Source: Eretmocerus hayati (taxonomy: Eukaryota > Arthropoda > Insecta > Hymenoptera > Aphelinidae). Taken from it: a DNA stretch of 64,000 bases. The stretch covers positions 91,502,748-91,566,747 of the forward strand of contig CM056742.1 of NCBI GenBank assembly GCA_029851415.1, written 5' to 3'. The number at the start of each line of letters is the position of its first letter. Within the stretch, counting starts at the first letter, position 1. Position numbers and translations under genes: made by a program. Shown here one piece after another: positions 22,103-32,855 of this stretch. A model generated the notes under the pieces. It did no database searches, was not told the origin of the DNA, and saw only the letters and a program-made list of their open reading frames with translations.

Positions 22103-23372
22103 TTACAAGTTGAAATGTTCCCTAACAAATGCCTCTCTATATGCCAAACCACTCATACCAGGTAGTGGAGGAATTGCGAGAGCTTCCTCTTCAACAATCA
22201 AATTCTGAATGTCATAGTCGTTGGGATAATTGAAATCCATGTGAATGTTCCAGAGTACGGCTGCTGCACATATGATGCTGATAGTATTGTCAATATAATT
22301 TCTAAGGCCCCGTTTCAGACAAGCAAACATTTTCTTCCATCTGCCAAAGAATCGCTCCACTGGATTTCTGGTGGCAATCTGACATTCACTGTATACCACT
22401 TTTTCTTCAGTATCTCTGATAACATAAGGAACTAGTAAGTATGGGTAATTACCATATCCATTGTCTCCTATAAGTAAGCCTTCAACCCAATGCTCCTGGA
22501 ACATGACTTTTAGGGCACTTCTATCAAAACAGGTAGCATCATGAGCACTCCCAGGATGTCTCACATCGATGAAGAGTATCCTTCCCTTTGCATCTACTGC
22601 AACAAGTATGTTCAGAGAGAAATATCCTTTACGGTTCCTGAAGATCTCACCAAATTCTCGAGATGGGCAGATGATTGGAATATGAGTTCCATCAATAGCA
22701 GCTGCCACACCTGGAAATCCAGCTATATTATAAAACAGCTGGATATTCACTAACTGTTCTCTCGTTGTGGAGGGAAACTTCACAAAGCTGTGGAGTAAAT
22801 GAGCAAGTGCTCTGCAAACATTGTTGATGCAACGACAAGCTGTAGACTGGGAGAAACCTCTTAAATCTCCAATAACTTGTTGGATGTCACCGGTAGCTAA
22901 AAATCTCAGAGCCATTACAACAGCCAGCTCTGGTGGGACAGGCAATCCTCGCCTGTCTGCATGATCTAATTCATCCCTTATCAGCTCAACAATGTAGTGT
23001 CTGACTATTTCTTTGGTAAATCTATACCTGCGCTTGAACTCATCCCCTCTATACCAATCATATGGGTCAAGATAATCTCTGACGTAGCGCTTCTGCAATC
23101 TGAACCCACCCTCTAGGACTCCATCCAATTCCATTTCCTCATTCCATTCATCCAATAAATCATCAACATTTTCAAGAATATCATCATCCTGCAAAAAAGG
23201 GGGTCAAGTTCATATTTGATTACATTGAAGAAGAAGCTTTTGAATTCATTCTTTTTCAGCGGGGCACGCATTGAGAAAGGTGCATTCTTACCTCATCAGG
23301 ATAATTTATCGCCGTCAAAACTGGTACCAAAGATAACAAACCGATCACAAGTAAAGTTTTGCCCAGCATCAT
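22103..23372 (-). CDS. PIF/Harbinger transposase (HARBI1-like)
   Basis: Two exons on the minus strand. Exon 1 is 23292-23372 (ATG at 23372-23370, 27 codons, donor GAG|GTAAGA). Exon 2 is 22103-23188, after a 103-bp intron ending TTTGCAG. Together they encode 388 residues, normal for the family. Around residues 115-155 a helix-turn-helix reads VVMALRFLATGDIQQVIGD. The DDE_Tnp_4 catalytic core follows: Asp at about 193 (AAIDGTHIPI), Asp at about 244 (HPGSAHDATCF) and Glu at about 305 (NPVERFFGRW), with GDNGYGNYP between them. No stop or frameshift interrupts it. It cuts and joins the element ends together with the Myb-like partner. The exon-1 peptide is unusually hydrophobic (KTLLVIGLLSLVPVL), looking like a signal or membrane segment, which is odd for a nuclear enzyme. 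A start inside exon 2 is the alternative. Confidence 0.88.
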
Positions 23373-23644
23373 GGTGCTTTCAATGAGATCAAACCAGAAG
23401 AATCAATGACACTTCACACTTGTAAAAAAAGTGGTAATAATTTAACGTCGGTACTCAATAATAAAAGCGTATAAAAATCATAGAAATAGCATGCAAGGTG
23501 GCCGTGAGCTACGTTTATTTACGGCACAGGAGCACACAGGAGCGTGTGCTTCTGCTGCTGTTACAAACTATCAAAACAAAACATTAACCTTGTATCATGC
23601 ATCGGCATTGTGTACGTAGATACGAGACTCGCTTCACCAAACTT

Positions 23645-23719
23645 GCCGCGCCGACTGCAGCGCCAAATCCGGAGATTAAGTCTAGACCTCGGCCAAACTT
23701 CGACTATGAATACCAGAGT
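23645..23719. repeat. Harbinger right terminal inverted repeat
   Basis: 75 bp starting GCCGCGCCGACTGCAGCG and ending CCAGAGT. Complement of 15932-16006. Confidence 0.9.
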
Positions 23720-24292
23720 AAACATCTGATGGAATGAGGTAAAGAGTTATTCTAAAATGCAGGAAGTCTCATAAAAAGTCTCTGTGTACAGCCCTCAATG
23801 AATGTGAGAAGATCTGAAAATTGCCATAAGTATCATAAGAGTCTCATACGCTGAGTCTCCTCAAGACCCAATCGATTGCTCCTGAAAAGAGAGCTCTGGA
23901 CTCGATTCATCCTTCTTCCTAGAGCAAGAAAAACTACTTTGAAGCGTCTGTTATGATGTACGACCCATCATTCCACAATGAAAAACTTCCCATAACCAAT
24001 GAATAACTGCCATCCCTGCCGAAAAAAAGCAGCTGATTTCTCAGCTGAGAAATCAGCTGAGATCACAGGTGAATTCACAGCTGAAATCTCAGCTGAGATC
24101 ACAGCTGATTTCTCATGCCAAATTCTCAGCTGAATTCTCAGCTGTGATCTCAGCTGATATTTTAAAATTTATTTATTAAAAATAAATTCCTCTCCAAGCT
24201 TTCTAGGCTAATTTTTCATGATCTAGGTGGTTAAGTGTCGCAACTACATTAAGAAAAAACGTAATTAAATCATTAAAAATTTGCACTTACGG

Positions 24293-24364
24293 GGATTTGA
24301 ACCTGGGCCCTTCACCTTACAGCAACTCACTAGCCACGACACTTAGCCGACTGCGCCATCGAGG
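24293..24364 (-). other. tRNA-like module, left arm
   Basis: Minus-strand copy of the module at 32505-32583. It has a B-box-like GGTTCAAATCC (complement at about 24293-24303) and an A-box-like TGGCGCAGTCGG (complement at about 24347-24358), preceded by TCCTCGA. It is not a functional tRNA: the acceptor stem does not pair. Confidence 0.6.
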
Positions 24365-24670
24365 ATGTGTCAGTGGGGGATACAGAACAGGTATATCAGG
24401 ATTTCGGTCTGTCCTGGATAAGGTTCAGAGTGTAATAAAATAACTGTTATAATATTTGCTAACTCGCTTGACTTGAAGTACTGCTATTTTCGTACTTTAT
24501 ATTTAATTCTATGAATGATCCAGAGAAAAAAATACTCCAAAATTAATGGAACAGGTGGAAGGGGGAAATCATTCATATAGCTTTCGGTTTTCTTTTGTTG
24601 GGAGGAGAAAACCAACTTTCGGCCGATTGAGCCTTCTCCTTCCTCTCTTGTTGCTTTTACGGCCACGTAT

Positions 24671-25586
24671 ATATAAGGTAAGTGTACCTAATATCCCCCC
24701 TAACCCGTTTTGCCCATAGTTTTTGTCCACTCGAATATTTTTCAACGTCCCTTAGCTTACTTTGAAGCTTGTTCCAAGGCCTTCAAAACGAGCTAAGGTA
24801 GGTTCAATCTCGACCGACTCGAGCTGAGCCATTACAATTTTGCCAAGAAATGTTTTTTTGCGAGTTAACAAAAGGGTGTACCCAACGTGCCCCCATTAGC
24901 AATTTCCTCAACAGCTCTGGTCTACCTCAACATTTTTTAATGTACTTTGGCTCATTATGAAGCTTATTTTGAGACCTTAAAATTGAGCTAAAGTACGTCT
25001 GGTTTCAATCAATTAGAGACGAGCTGTCTTAATTTTGTCCCCAAAAACGATGTAAGTCGTCGATAAAGTGCATGAAATTGTTCTCATCGGCGTGCGACTA
25101 CATTTGGGGCTTTACTTGTGCTTGACCAAAAATATATTTTCTTCCTATTTTGACGTGACAAATACGTTCTACGTGATAAAAAGAGTCTTACAGCGTGCCC
25201 TCTTGTGATCACCATACGAGGGCATGTTGGATACCTCCAATTTCGGCTTTCTTGTTCTACAAATCATTTCGGTATTTTCCTCATGAATCCTCCCCAAATC
25301 CGAGTTTTGCATTTTCGAGAGGAGAATTATTGAAGGTTTCCGAAAGAGGAATCTAATGCGCTGAGGTACGTTGAGACTGATGGCACTGAACGCAATTTCC
25401 TTTAGAAATACGAAAAATGGAAAAATCACTTTAACTTTTCTGGGAAACACAGAAATGATTCGGGGTCGATCTAGACTACTTATTTCGTCATATTTCGACA
25501 TAACGAATGTGAAAAGAATTTGAACTAAGGTTAACTTGTGCCCATTCTTGAGATCGACATAAGGGGGCAAGTTGGGTACACTTACA
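24671..25586 (-). mobile_element. GTGTACCC-type MITE, left-arm copy
   Basis: Ends AAGGTAAGTGTACC (left) and GGTACACTTAC (right). Relative of 6925-7768, and the mirror copy of 31284-32193. Contains no credible gene. Confidence 0.7.
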
Positions 25587-25612
25587 GCCCCCCTAAAAGA
25601 TAATGAAGAGTA

Positions 25613-26190
25613 GGGTGTGCGTTACATCTCAACTCTCGATTTTCCACGATACCATCGTGGATTTACTATCTTTGATATAAAAAAAAGGCAAAAACTTTTG
25701 CCGCTCCCTGTATACGACGTATCCTGTTTTGCCACTCGAACATTATTTCAATCAACATTGAGAAGCCTATTCTGAGAAGTTTGCCCTCCCAACCCTTCGT
25801 GTCTCTGAGACCGCTGTGATTTTTTATAGCTTCTTTTAAAGCCGAAAAATTATTAAAATACATGATTTCCGCGTGAAATTCCACGAGAAACACGATGAAA
25901 TTGTCAGTTTTGACTTCCAAAGCGACCCCGGTGAGACATCAGTGATTTTTCGGAAGAACCGCTAATATCAAGCCGGGGTCACTCTGAAACTCCTAACTAA
26001 CAGTTCCATCGTGTTTCTCGTAGGATTTCACGTGAAAATGATGTATCATGATGATTTTTCAGCTCTGAAAGGAGCCACGAAGAATCACAGCGATCTCAGA
26101 GACGAGTGGGTTAGGAGGGCAAAGTTCTCAGCATAGGCTTTTCAATGTGAAGACGGATATCCGAGCAGCAAAACAGGATACGTGGTACAG
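25613..26190. mobile_element. AGGGTGTGCG foldback MITE, left-arm copy (truncated)
   Basis: Begins AGGGTGTGCGTTACATC. It folds on itself about a centre near 25950 (TTTCATCGTGTTTCTCGTGG against its partner around 26010). Its inner end is missing compared with the complete copy at 30581-31257. Confidence 0.65.
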
Positions 26191-26849
26191 GGCAGGATGG
26201 TACTCTATCGATTTTTCATGACACGTGCGTAGTGCTCTTGATATAAATTGAAGAATCGTCGATAAACGTACTTTTTCAGAGTAACTGGCGCGTCTTTCGG
26301 AACTGTTCGGCCTCTGGAGGGAATAACACTGTCCCAAAAAATTTGAAAAAATCCCAGCTGACTCTTCAAACCTGATATAATCATAAGGCATTTGTCCTAA
26401 TAGCGACTCAGGTCCGTGGTCAACACAGGGCTTCCATGAAAAGTGTAACTCACTTTTTGGAAAATACTCACTTCCTCCACTGTTTCGTAAATCAAAAAAA
26501 ATAACATTCGAGCTAGGATGAATCAGGTGATGGGGAATTGAAGAGTAAGAATAGACGATCAAAATGCTTCTTCATTTGGCAGCGACACATTATTCTGGTC
26601 GAAGATCTGTGACGTTGAACTTGCGAAATTGGTCGCGCCCATCACTTCAAAAAAGGACATAAATCTCTGTTACTCAAACAATGAACAGATGTCGGTCCCA
26701 AATCCTATTGCCCATACTTTGACGTATGATGAATTACTATGCACTGCAGGTGAGGTGGCTATAACGGTTGTTATTCGAGGGAGGAGCTCGGGAAACTTGT
26801 TCAGCCCCTGAAAGCTGATTTTTTTGGTCGGTAATGATTCACGTAACAG
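26191..26849. other. Centre of foldback element, no gene seen
   Basis: Mixed unique-looking sequence. The minus-strand frame 26128-26562 extends across the arm boundary and has no recognisable domain. Confidence 0.4.
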
Positions 26850-29170
26850 TCCACACAGCATGGAAATATTTCAAAGAACGATTCAGGGAAATATTCCATT
26901 GCAATCTCCCGGGAAGCTTGCGGGGATATTGCAGGAGATATTTCAAAATGTTCCGTGGCAATATTTCAGAGAAAGCTTCCCGGAAGCTCCCGTAAATATT
27001 TCAAAGAATCTTACACTCAATCTTTCAGTAACCTTGCACTGAAATATTTCTGAAAGATTCACGAAAGCTTTTTGAAAGATTCCTTGAAACAATTCACTGA
27101 AATATTTCTGAAAGATTATCGAAAGCTTTCTGAAAGATGTAAGTGCAATATTTTGGGGAGAAGTTTTGGAAGAGTTACGAAAGCCTCTTGTGAAGTTTCA
27201 CTGCTATGGGGAGAATCTCCTGGAAATGTTTCACCGATATTGAGTATAATATTATATCATGACGAGGCCCCAAAATTTTCTGGAGGGTTTGCTAGCTTCT
27301 ACGGAGGGCTACATTTTCAGACCAGTTTCAAATAACATCGTGCTTGCAGTTCTTTTAGGCTGGGAAATCTTCAAAAATTCTATGATGGATTTTCAAAACT
27401 CACCGCGTTCTGATACTCTAGATGGAGCACTTTGTGGCTGTGAGTTATCCTTCTAACTCACGATATGCAACGTACCACTTTGGATTGAGCTGGGAAAATC
27501 AATTTGATTCTGGTTTTCATTAAATCAATAGATTTCGGGAACATTCCAAGGAATTCCTCTATGAGTAACCTCTCTGCCACTCAATTGCACCTAATGAAAT
27601 TGAAAAATTTCTGAATACCTTCTAAAAGGTTCCGAAAATATTTCTAGCAATTATTTCACCGGTAATCTTTCAGAAACGTTGCACTGAAATATTGTTGAAA
27701 TCTTTACGAAAGCTTTCTGGAAGATTTCAATGCAATATTCTTAGGAAGAGTTTCCGCGAAATTTTTGTACGATATTGAGATCAATGAAATATTTCTTTGC
27801 AATCTCCCAGGAATCTTGCAGGGATATTGCAGGTGATATTTCAAAATGTTCCGTGGCATTTTTTCAGAGGAAGCTTTCCGGAAGCTCCCGTAAATATTTC
27901 AAAGAATCTTACACGCAATCTTTCGGAAACCTTGCACTGAAATTTTTCTAAAAGATTCACGAAAGCTCTCTGGAAGATTTCTTGGAACAATTCACTGAAA
28001 TATTTCTGGAAGATTTACAAGCCTTCGCTGTGATATAGGCTCATTGATTTCCTAACTTGTTCGAATCTCTTTTGAATTTAGGCTAATCACGAGTCGTCGC
28101 ATATAAATACAGCCATCATAATAATAGGTTTGTGGAAGCTCTCTGACTGATTCCCTACATATTTCTTGGGAACATTCCACAGGTACTCTCCCAGGAATCT
28201 TGCACTGAGATATTGTTGATAGATTCTCGCAAGCTCCCTAAAATCTTTCAGGGTAAAACTATGTGACGGGGTACTGCATATTAATACCGAAAACCGTTAC
28301 AACCGAGGTAAGAACATATTATACTGTTGAAGTATTGCGAGGAGTAATTCTTAACGACTTGAATCTGTGGGATATGACACATAAATATTGCGGTGGAACA
28401 TTCTGGGAATCTTTCAGTAACATTGCAGTGAAAGATTGTAGGAATCTTCCAGAAACATTGCAGTGAAAGATTGTAGGAATATTTCATTGGAAGATTCTAT
28501 TCCCGATAGATGTCGCGTAACACACTTTAGTTCTCAAATTTCGTTCTCAGGAATTATATGGTTTTTGGGAAACTACCTATCAGGAAATTTGGTGGTAGTA
28601 TCAAATGATCTGTCATGTGTGATAACATACCCAGGACCAGCTATGCATAATGGTCTGTAAATGATACGTGAAGATTATTTGAAGATGCGTAAAGGCTTTC
28701 TCGCAAGCGTTCACAATAGACGCTGGTTAGTATATAAGACAGGAGGACGGCTTATCGGTTAGGTGTCGCATACATCGAAGAGTTCATAAAACCTGGATGA
28801 ATCTAACGTGAAGCTTTGGATTCAACGTCACAATGGAGTTGAAGTACGAGTAAGAATGATGAAGTCATGCATTAGAACGATCAAGAAACTTATCAAGCAA
28901 AATATGGATTCCACAGACAGAACATTAACGCATATATTTTTGGGAGATTTCATGAAATCTTGCAGGAACATTTCACTGAAATATTTCAATGAAATGTTTC
29001 TGAAAGCTTCCCGAAATATTCCCGGCAATATTTCATGAAATCTTGCAGAAAGGTGTCTGAAGTGGGACATATCTTTATTGAGGGAAGCTTTCAGTGAAAT
29101 CTTTCTGAAAGATTCCCGGGTTTTCCTGAAAGCTTGCAGGAAGATTTCTGAAAGATTCTCATGCTGTGTG
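26850..29170. repeat. Array of GAAATATTTC / TTTCTGAAAGATT motifs
   Basis: Dozens of loosely repeated words such as GAAATATTTC, TTTCTGAAAGATT, GGAATCTTGCA and AAGCTTTC(C/T)GGAAG, many of them self-complementary, with no fixed period. They cluster at 26860-27240, 27600-28020, 28150-28260, 28390-28500 and 28935-29165. Small open frames across it follow the repeats and are not genes. Confidence 0.75.
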
Positions 29171-29589
29171 GGAGGTCTGAATTATAGCTGTCGACTTTTT
29201 ATGTAATTCTCACATCATTTTCACACTTCAAGCTTATCATAATTCAAGTGGGAAAGCTTTGAGAAAGCAAAAATTGCATACGCCTCCGACAACTCTGTGG
29301 ACGCAAGAAAAGTGAATCTTGATGAGTATAACGGAAAGAGGATCAATTCTGGGAATGGAATTCGATTAAACGGATGCAACAACATCTTTATAAACCATCA
29401 TACTGCACTATTCACGATCCATCCATGTGAAAAACGTCTAATAGTGACGAAAGCGTAATAGACCAATTCCACCTCACTGTTTTCAGGGGATTAGCATCTC
29501 TCAAGAATGGTGGGCACAACTTTTTTTTCACATTTTAAAGGTACCAAAACACTATGGAATTGGTTTCAAAAGCGACAAGGAGGGAAAAT
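29171..29589. other. Spacer, no gene seen
   Basis: AT-rich sequence between the motif array and the inner foldback. Nothing recognised. Confidence 0.4.
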
Positions 29590-30510
29590 TTTTTTTTCTC
29601 GGATGGTCCAAAAGTTAAAGGTTAGGTAGATTTCTTCATATACTTCAAACATTTTTACTCATTTTTTAGCTTATCTCAGTCGACATTGAAAGTTTAAATA
29701 AATTATCCATTAATCAATCATTTGTATTCTTAATGGGAATAATTTGATCGTAAATTCTCGAACGGGATGCTGTAGGTCATTCAAAAATCTTCAAGTTTGG
29801 TCTCCTGTGAAATTTTTGTGCGACCCTTTCCATCGGAGCCACGAGCGCTGGAAAAAAACTCATTATTGAATCGATCCTTACGGAGATACCCAGGCATGCA
29901 CCACTTCCATCTGTTCAGCCTCTATTCCCAATCCAGAATACATTCCAAAAATTATCGTAATGCATGATTCCGATGTAAACTCCTCTGATCTTTCAGAACA
30001 TGCTATCAGATTTTGTCTCTGACGTGATCTAGGGAAGTACACTCTCATTTGGTCCTGTTTTTCGAGTAAAAAATTGAAAGCTATCACAGGTCATGTCTGA
30101 GAGGAAATTTGACAGTATATTCTAAAAGACCAGAGAATTTTACCTCGGAAACACGCATTACGATTATTTTTGGAATGTATTCTGGATTGGGAATAGAGGC
30201 TGAACAGATGAAAGTGGTGCATGCCTCGGTATCTCCGTAAGAATCGATGTAATAATGAGTTTCTTTCCGGCGCTCGTAGCTCCGATGAAAAAGGTCGCAT
30301 GGAAATTTTACAAGAGATGAATGTTGAAGTCTTTGGAAGGATATATAGCATCCCATTCAAGATTTTTCGATCAGATCATTCTCGTCGAAAATACAAGTGA
30401 TTAATTAATGGAAATTTTTTTTGAATTTTCAACGTCAACTGAGACAAGCTAAAAGAGAGTAAAATTTTTTTGAAGAATATAAATTGATAGATTTTTTTAT
30501 GATCTTTGAG
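29590..30510. repeat. Inner foldback of about 0.9 kb
   Basis: Two inverted arms of about 420-460 bp meet near 30090. For example CCAGGCATGCACCACTT (29889) pairs with AAGTGGTGCATGCC (30211), and AGCTTATCTCAGTCGAC (29670) pairs with a diverged partner near 30440. The arms are perhaps 75-90% alike. The overlapping frames 29878-30087 and 30084-30356 are reflections of the two arms. Confidence 0.75.
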
Positions 30511-30580
30511 ATGCTTCTCGTGAAACTGACGCAAGACGGACTGGGTCGGAGACTTTGGTGATTTACTAAGACTATTCGTT

Positions 30581-31257
30581 AGGGTGTGCGTTATTCCCCA
30601 CCTTTCGATTTTTCCACGATACCATCGTGGATTTTCGATCTTTAATATGAAAAAATAAGGAAAAATTTTTGCCGTGCCGTGTGAGACGTATCCTGTTTTG
30701 GCGCTCGGATATCCTTCTTAACATTGAAGAGCCTATGCTGAGAACTTTGCCCTCCTAACCCACTTGTCTCTGAGATCGCTGTGATTCTTCGTGGCTCCTT
30801 TCAGAGCTGAAAAATCATCTTGATACATCATTTTCACGTGAAATTCTACGAGAAACACGATGGAACTGTTAGTTAGGAGTTTCAGAGTGACCCTGGCTTG
30901 ATATTAGCGGTTCTTCCGAAAAATCACTGATGTCTCACCGGGGTCGCTTTGGAAGTCAAAACTGACAATTTCATCGTGTTTCTCGTGGAATTTCACGCGG
31001 AAATCATGTATTTTAATAATTTTTCGGCTTTAAAAGAAGCTATAAAAAATCACAGCGGTCTCAGAGACACGAAGGGTTGGGAGGGCAAACTTCTCAGAAT
31101 AGGCTTCTCAATGTTGATTGAAATAATGTTCGAGTGGCAAAACAGGATACGTCGTATACAGGGAGCGGCAAAAGTTTTTGCCTTTTTTTTATATCAAAGA
31201 TAGTAAATCCACGATGGTATCGTGGAAAATCGAGAGTTGAGATGTAACGCACACCCT
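30581..31257. mobile_element. AGGGTGTGCG foldback MITE, complete copy
   Basis: Ends AGGGTGTGCGTTA (30581) and TAACGCACACCCT (ending 31257). Internally self-complementary with the centre near 30920. It lies inside the right arm and corresponds to the truncated copy at 25613-26190. Confidence 0.75.
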
Positions 31258-31283
31258 ACTCTTCATTATCTTTTGGGGGGGCT

Positions 31284-32193
31284 GTAAGTGTACCCAACTT
31301 GCCCCCATATGTCGATCTCAAGAATGGGCACAAGTTAACCTTAGTTCAAATTCTTTTCACATTCGTTATGTCGAAATATGACGAAATAAGTAGTCTAGAT
31401 CGACCCCGAATCATTTCTGTGTTTCCCAGAAAAGTTAAAGTGATTTTTCCATTTTTCGTATTTCTGAAGGAAATTGCGTTCAGTGCCATCAGTCTCAACG
31501 TACCTCAGCGCATTAGATTCCTCTTTCGGAAAACTTCAATAATTCTCCTCTCGAAAATGCAAAACTCGGATTTGGGGAGGATTCATGAGGAAAATACCGA
31601 AATGATTTGTAGAACAAGAAAGCCGAAATTGGAGGTATCCAACATGCCCTCGTATGGTGATCACAAGAGGGCACGCTGTAAGACTCTTTTTATCACGTAG
31701 AACGTATTTGTCACGTCAAAATAGGAAGAAAATATATTTTTGGTCAAGCACAAGTAAAGCCCCAAATGTAGTCGCACGCCGATGAGAACAATTTCATGCA
31801 CTTTATCGACGACTTACATCGTTTTTGGGGACAAAATTAAGACAGCTCGTCTCTAATTGATTGAAACCAGACGTACTTTAGCTCAATTTTAAGGTCTCAA
31901 AATAAGCTTCATAATGAGCCAAAGTACATTAAAAAATGTTGAGGTAGACCAGAGCTGTTGAGGAAATTGCTAATGGGGGCACGTTGGGTACACCCTTTTG
32001 TTAACTCGCAAAAAAACATTTCTTGGCAAAATTGTGATGGCTCAGCTCGAGTCGGTCGAGATTGAACCTACCTTAGCTCGTTTTGAAGGCCTTGGAACAA
32101 GCTTCAAAGTAAGCTAAGGGACGTTGAAAAATATTCGAGTGGACAAAAACTATGGGCAAAACGGGTTAGGGGGGATATTAGGTACACTTACCT
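31284..32193 (+). mobile_element. GTGTACCC-type MITE, right-arm copy
   Basis: Begins GTAAGTGTACCCAACTTGCC and ends GGTACACTTACCTTATATA. Mirror copy of 24671-25586 and diverged relative of 6925-7768. Confidence 0.7.
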
Positions 32194-32504
32194 TATATAT
32201 ACGTGGCCGTAAAAGCAACAAGAGAGGAAGGAGAAGGCTCAATCGGCCGAAAGTTGGTTTTCTCCTCCCAACAAAAGAAAACCGAAAGCTATATGAATGA
32301 TTTCCCCCTTCCACCTGTTCCATTAATTTTGGAGTATTTTTTTCTCTGGATCATTCATAGAATTAAATATAAAGTACGAAAATAGCAGTACTTCAAGTCA
32401 AGCGAGTTAGCAAATATTATAACAGTTATTTTATTACACTCTGAACCTTATCCAGGACAGACCGAAATCCTGATATACCTGTTCTGTATCCCCCACTGAC
32501 ACAT

Positions 32505-32583
32505 CCTCGATGGCGCAGTCGGCTAAGTGTCGTGGCTAGTGAGTTGCTGTAAGGTGAAGGGCCCAGGTTCAAATCCCCGTAAG
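32505..32583 (+). other. tRNA-like module, right arm
   Basis: TCCTCGA, then an A-box-like TGGCGCAGTCGG (32511-32522) and a B-box-like GGTTCAAATCC (32566-32576), 55 bp apart, the spacing of a tRNA with a long variable arm. The T-arm stem has mismatches and the acceptor ends do not pair, so it is a tRNA-derived relic rather than a tRNA gene. It could still act as an internal RNA polymerase III promoter. Confidence 0.6.
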
Positions 32584-32855
32584 TGCAAATTTTTAATGAT
32601 TTAATTACGTTTTTTCTTAATCTAGTTGCGGCACTTAACCACCTAGAACATGAAAAATTAGCCTAGAAAGCTTGGAGAGGAATTTATTTTTAATAAATAA
32701 ATTTTAAAATATCAGCTGAGATCACAGCTGAGAATTCAGCTGAGAATTTGGCATGAGAAATCAGCTGTGATCTCAGCTGAGATCTCAGCTGTGAATTCAC
32801 CTGTGATCTCAGCTGATTTCTCAGCTGAGAAATCAGCTGCTTTTTTTCGGCAGGG

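Larger units (their letters stand above)
15932..23719. mobile_element. Intact PIF/Harbinger transposon, two genes
   Basis: The 75-bp terminal inverted repeats (15932-16006 and 23645-23719) begin ACTCTGGTATTCATAGTCG and differ by about one base. Inside are a nine-exon Myb-like gene on the plus strand and a two-exon Harbinger transposase on the minus strand, in convergent orientation. This is the gene pair known for PIF/Harbinger elements, where the Myb-like protein helps bring the transposase to the nucleus and the ends. Flanking trinucleotides are TGA (15930-15932) and TAA (23719-23721) if the repeat is taken to start at CTCTGG. That is close to the 3-bp TWA duplication typical of the family, with one mismatch. 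Both genes look undamaged, so the copy may be recent or still functional. Confidence 0.88.
24014..26190. repeat. Left arm of the 8.84-kb foldback element
   Basis: Inverted copy of about 30665-32855. Translated stretches at 24484-24666, 25169-25570 and 25666-25920 are the same, to within one residue, as 32203-32385, 31299-31700 and 30949-31203 on the other strand. This shows near-identity of the arms rather than genes. Confidence 0.9.
24014..32855. mobile_element. 8.84-kb foldback element, CCCTGCCG family
   Basis: The ends are CCCTGCCGAAAAAAAGCAGC and its complement. The dinucleotide AT directly outside on both sides (24012-24013, 32856-32857) is a probable 2-bp duplication. The arms (24014 to about 26190 and about 30665 to 32855) are inverted copies, almost identical in their outer 1.6 kb. 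Going inward, each arm has a field of CAGCTGAGA/TCAGCTG words (about 24030-24160; 32705-32840), a tRNA-like module, a GTGTACCC MITE and an AGGGTGTGCG foldback MITE. The 4.5-kb centre is filled with GAAATATTTC-type repeats and another foldback. I see no transposase, so it depends on another source. It shares its terminal pattern and tRNA-like cargo with 57917-59256. Confidence 0.8.
30665..32855. repeat. Right arm of the 8.84-kb foldback element
   Basis: Inverted copy of 24014-26190. Outer end ...GCAGCTG then CTTTTTTTCGGCAGGG. Confidence 0.9.

Noticed and set aside
25169..25570. 133-residue ORF starting MPPYV, near-identical at 31299-31700
   Set aside because: Lies in a MITE within inverted arms. 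The start arises from the CCCCCATAT terminus, and the relative at 6967-7170 breaks the frame.
25666..25920. 84-residue ORF identical to 30949-31203
   Set aside because: Reflects near-identical foldback arms; part of a self-complementary MITE with no domain.
32505..32583. True tRNA gene
   Set aside because: A- and B-box words are present, but acceptor and T-stem pairing fails, and the same module recurs only inside foldback arms.
24014..32855. CRISPR-like or phage-type repeat array
   Set aside because: Repeats are inverted, not direct with spacers, and the setting is eukaryotic.
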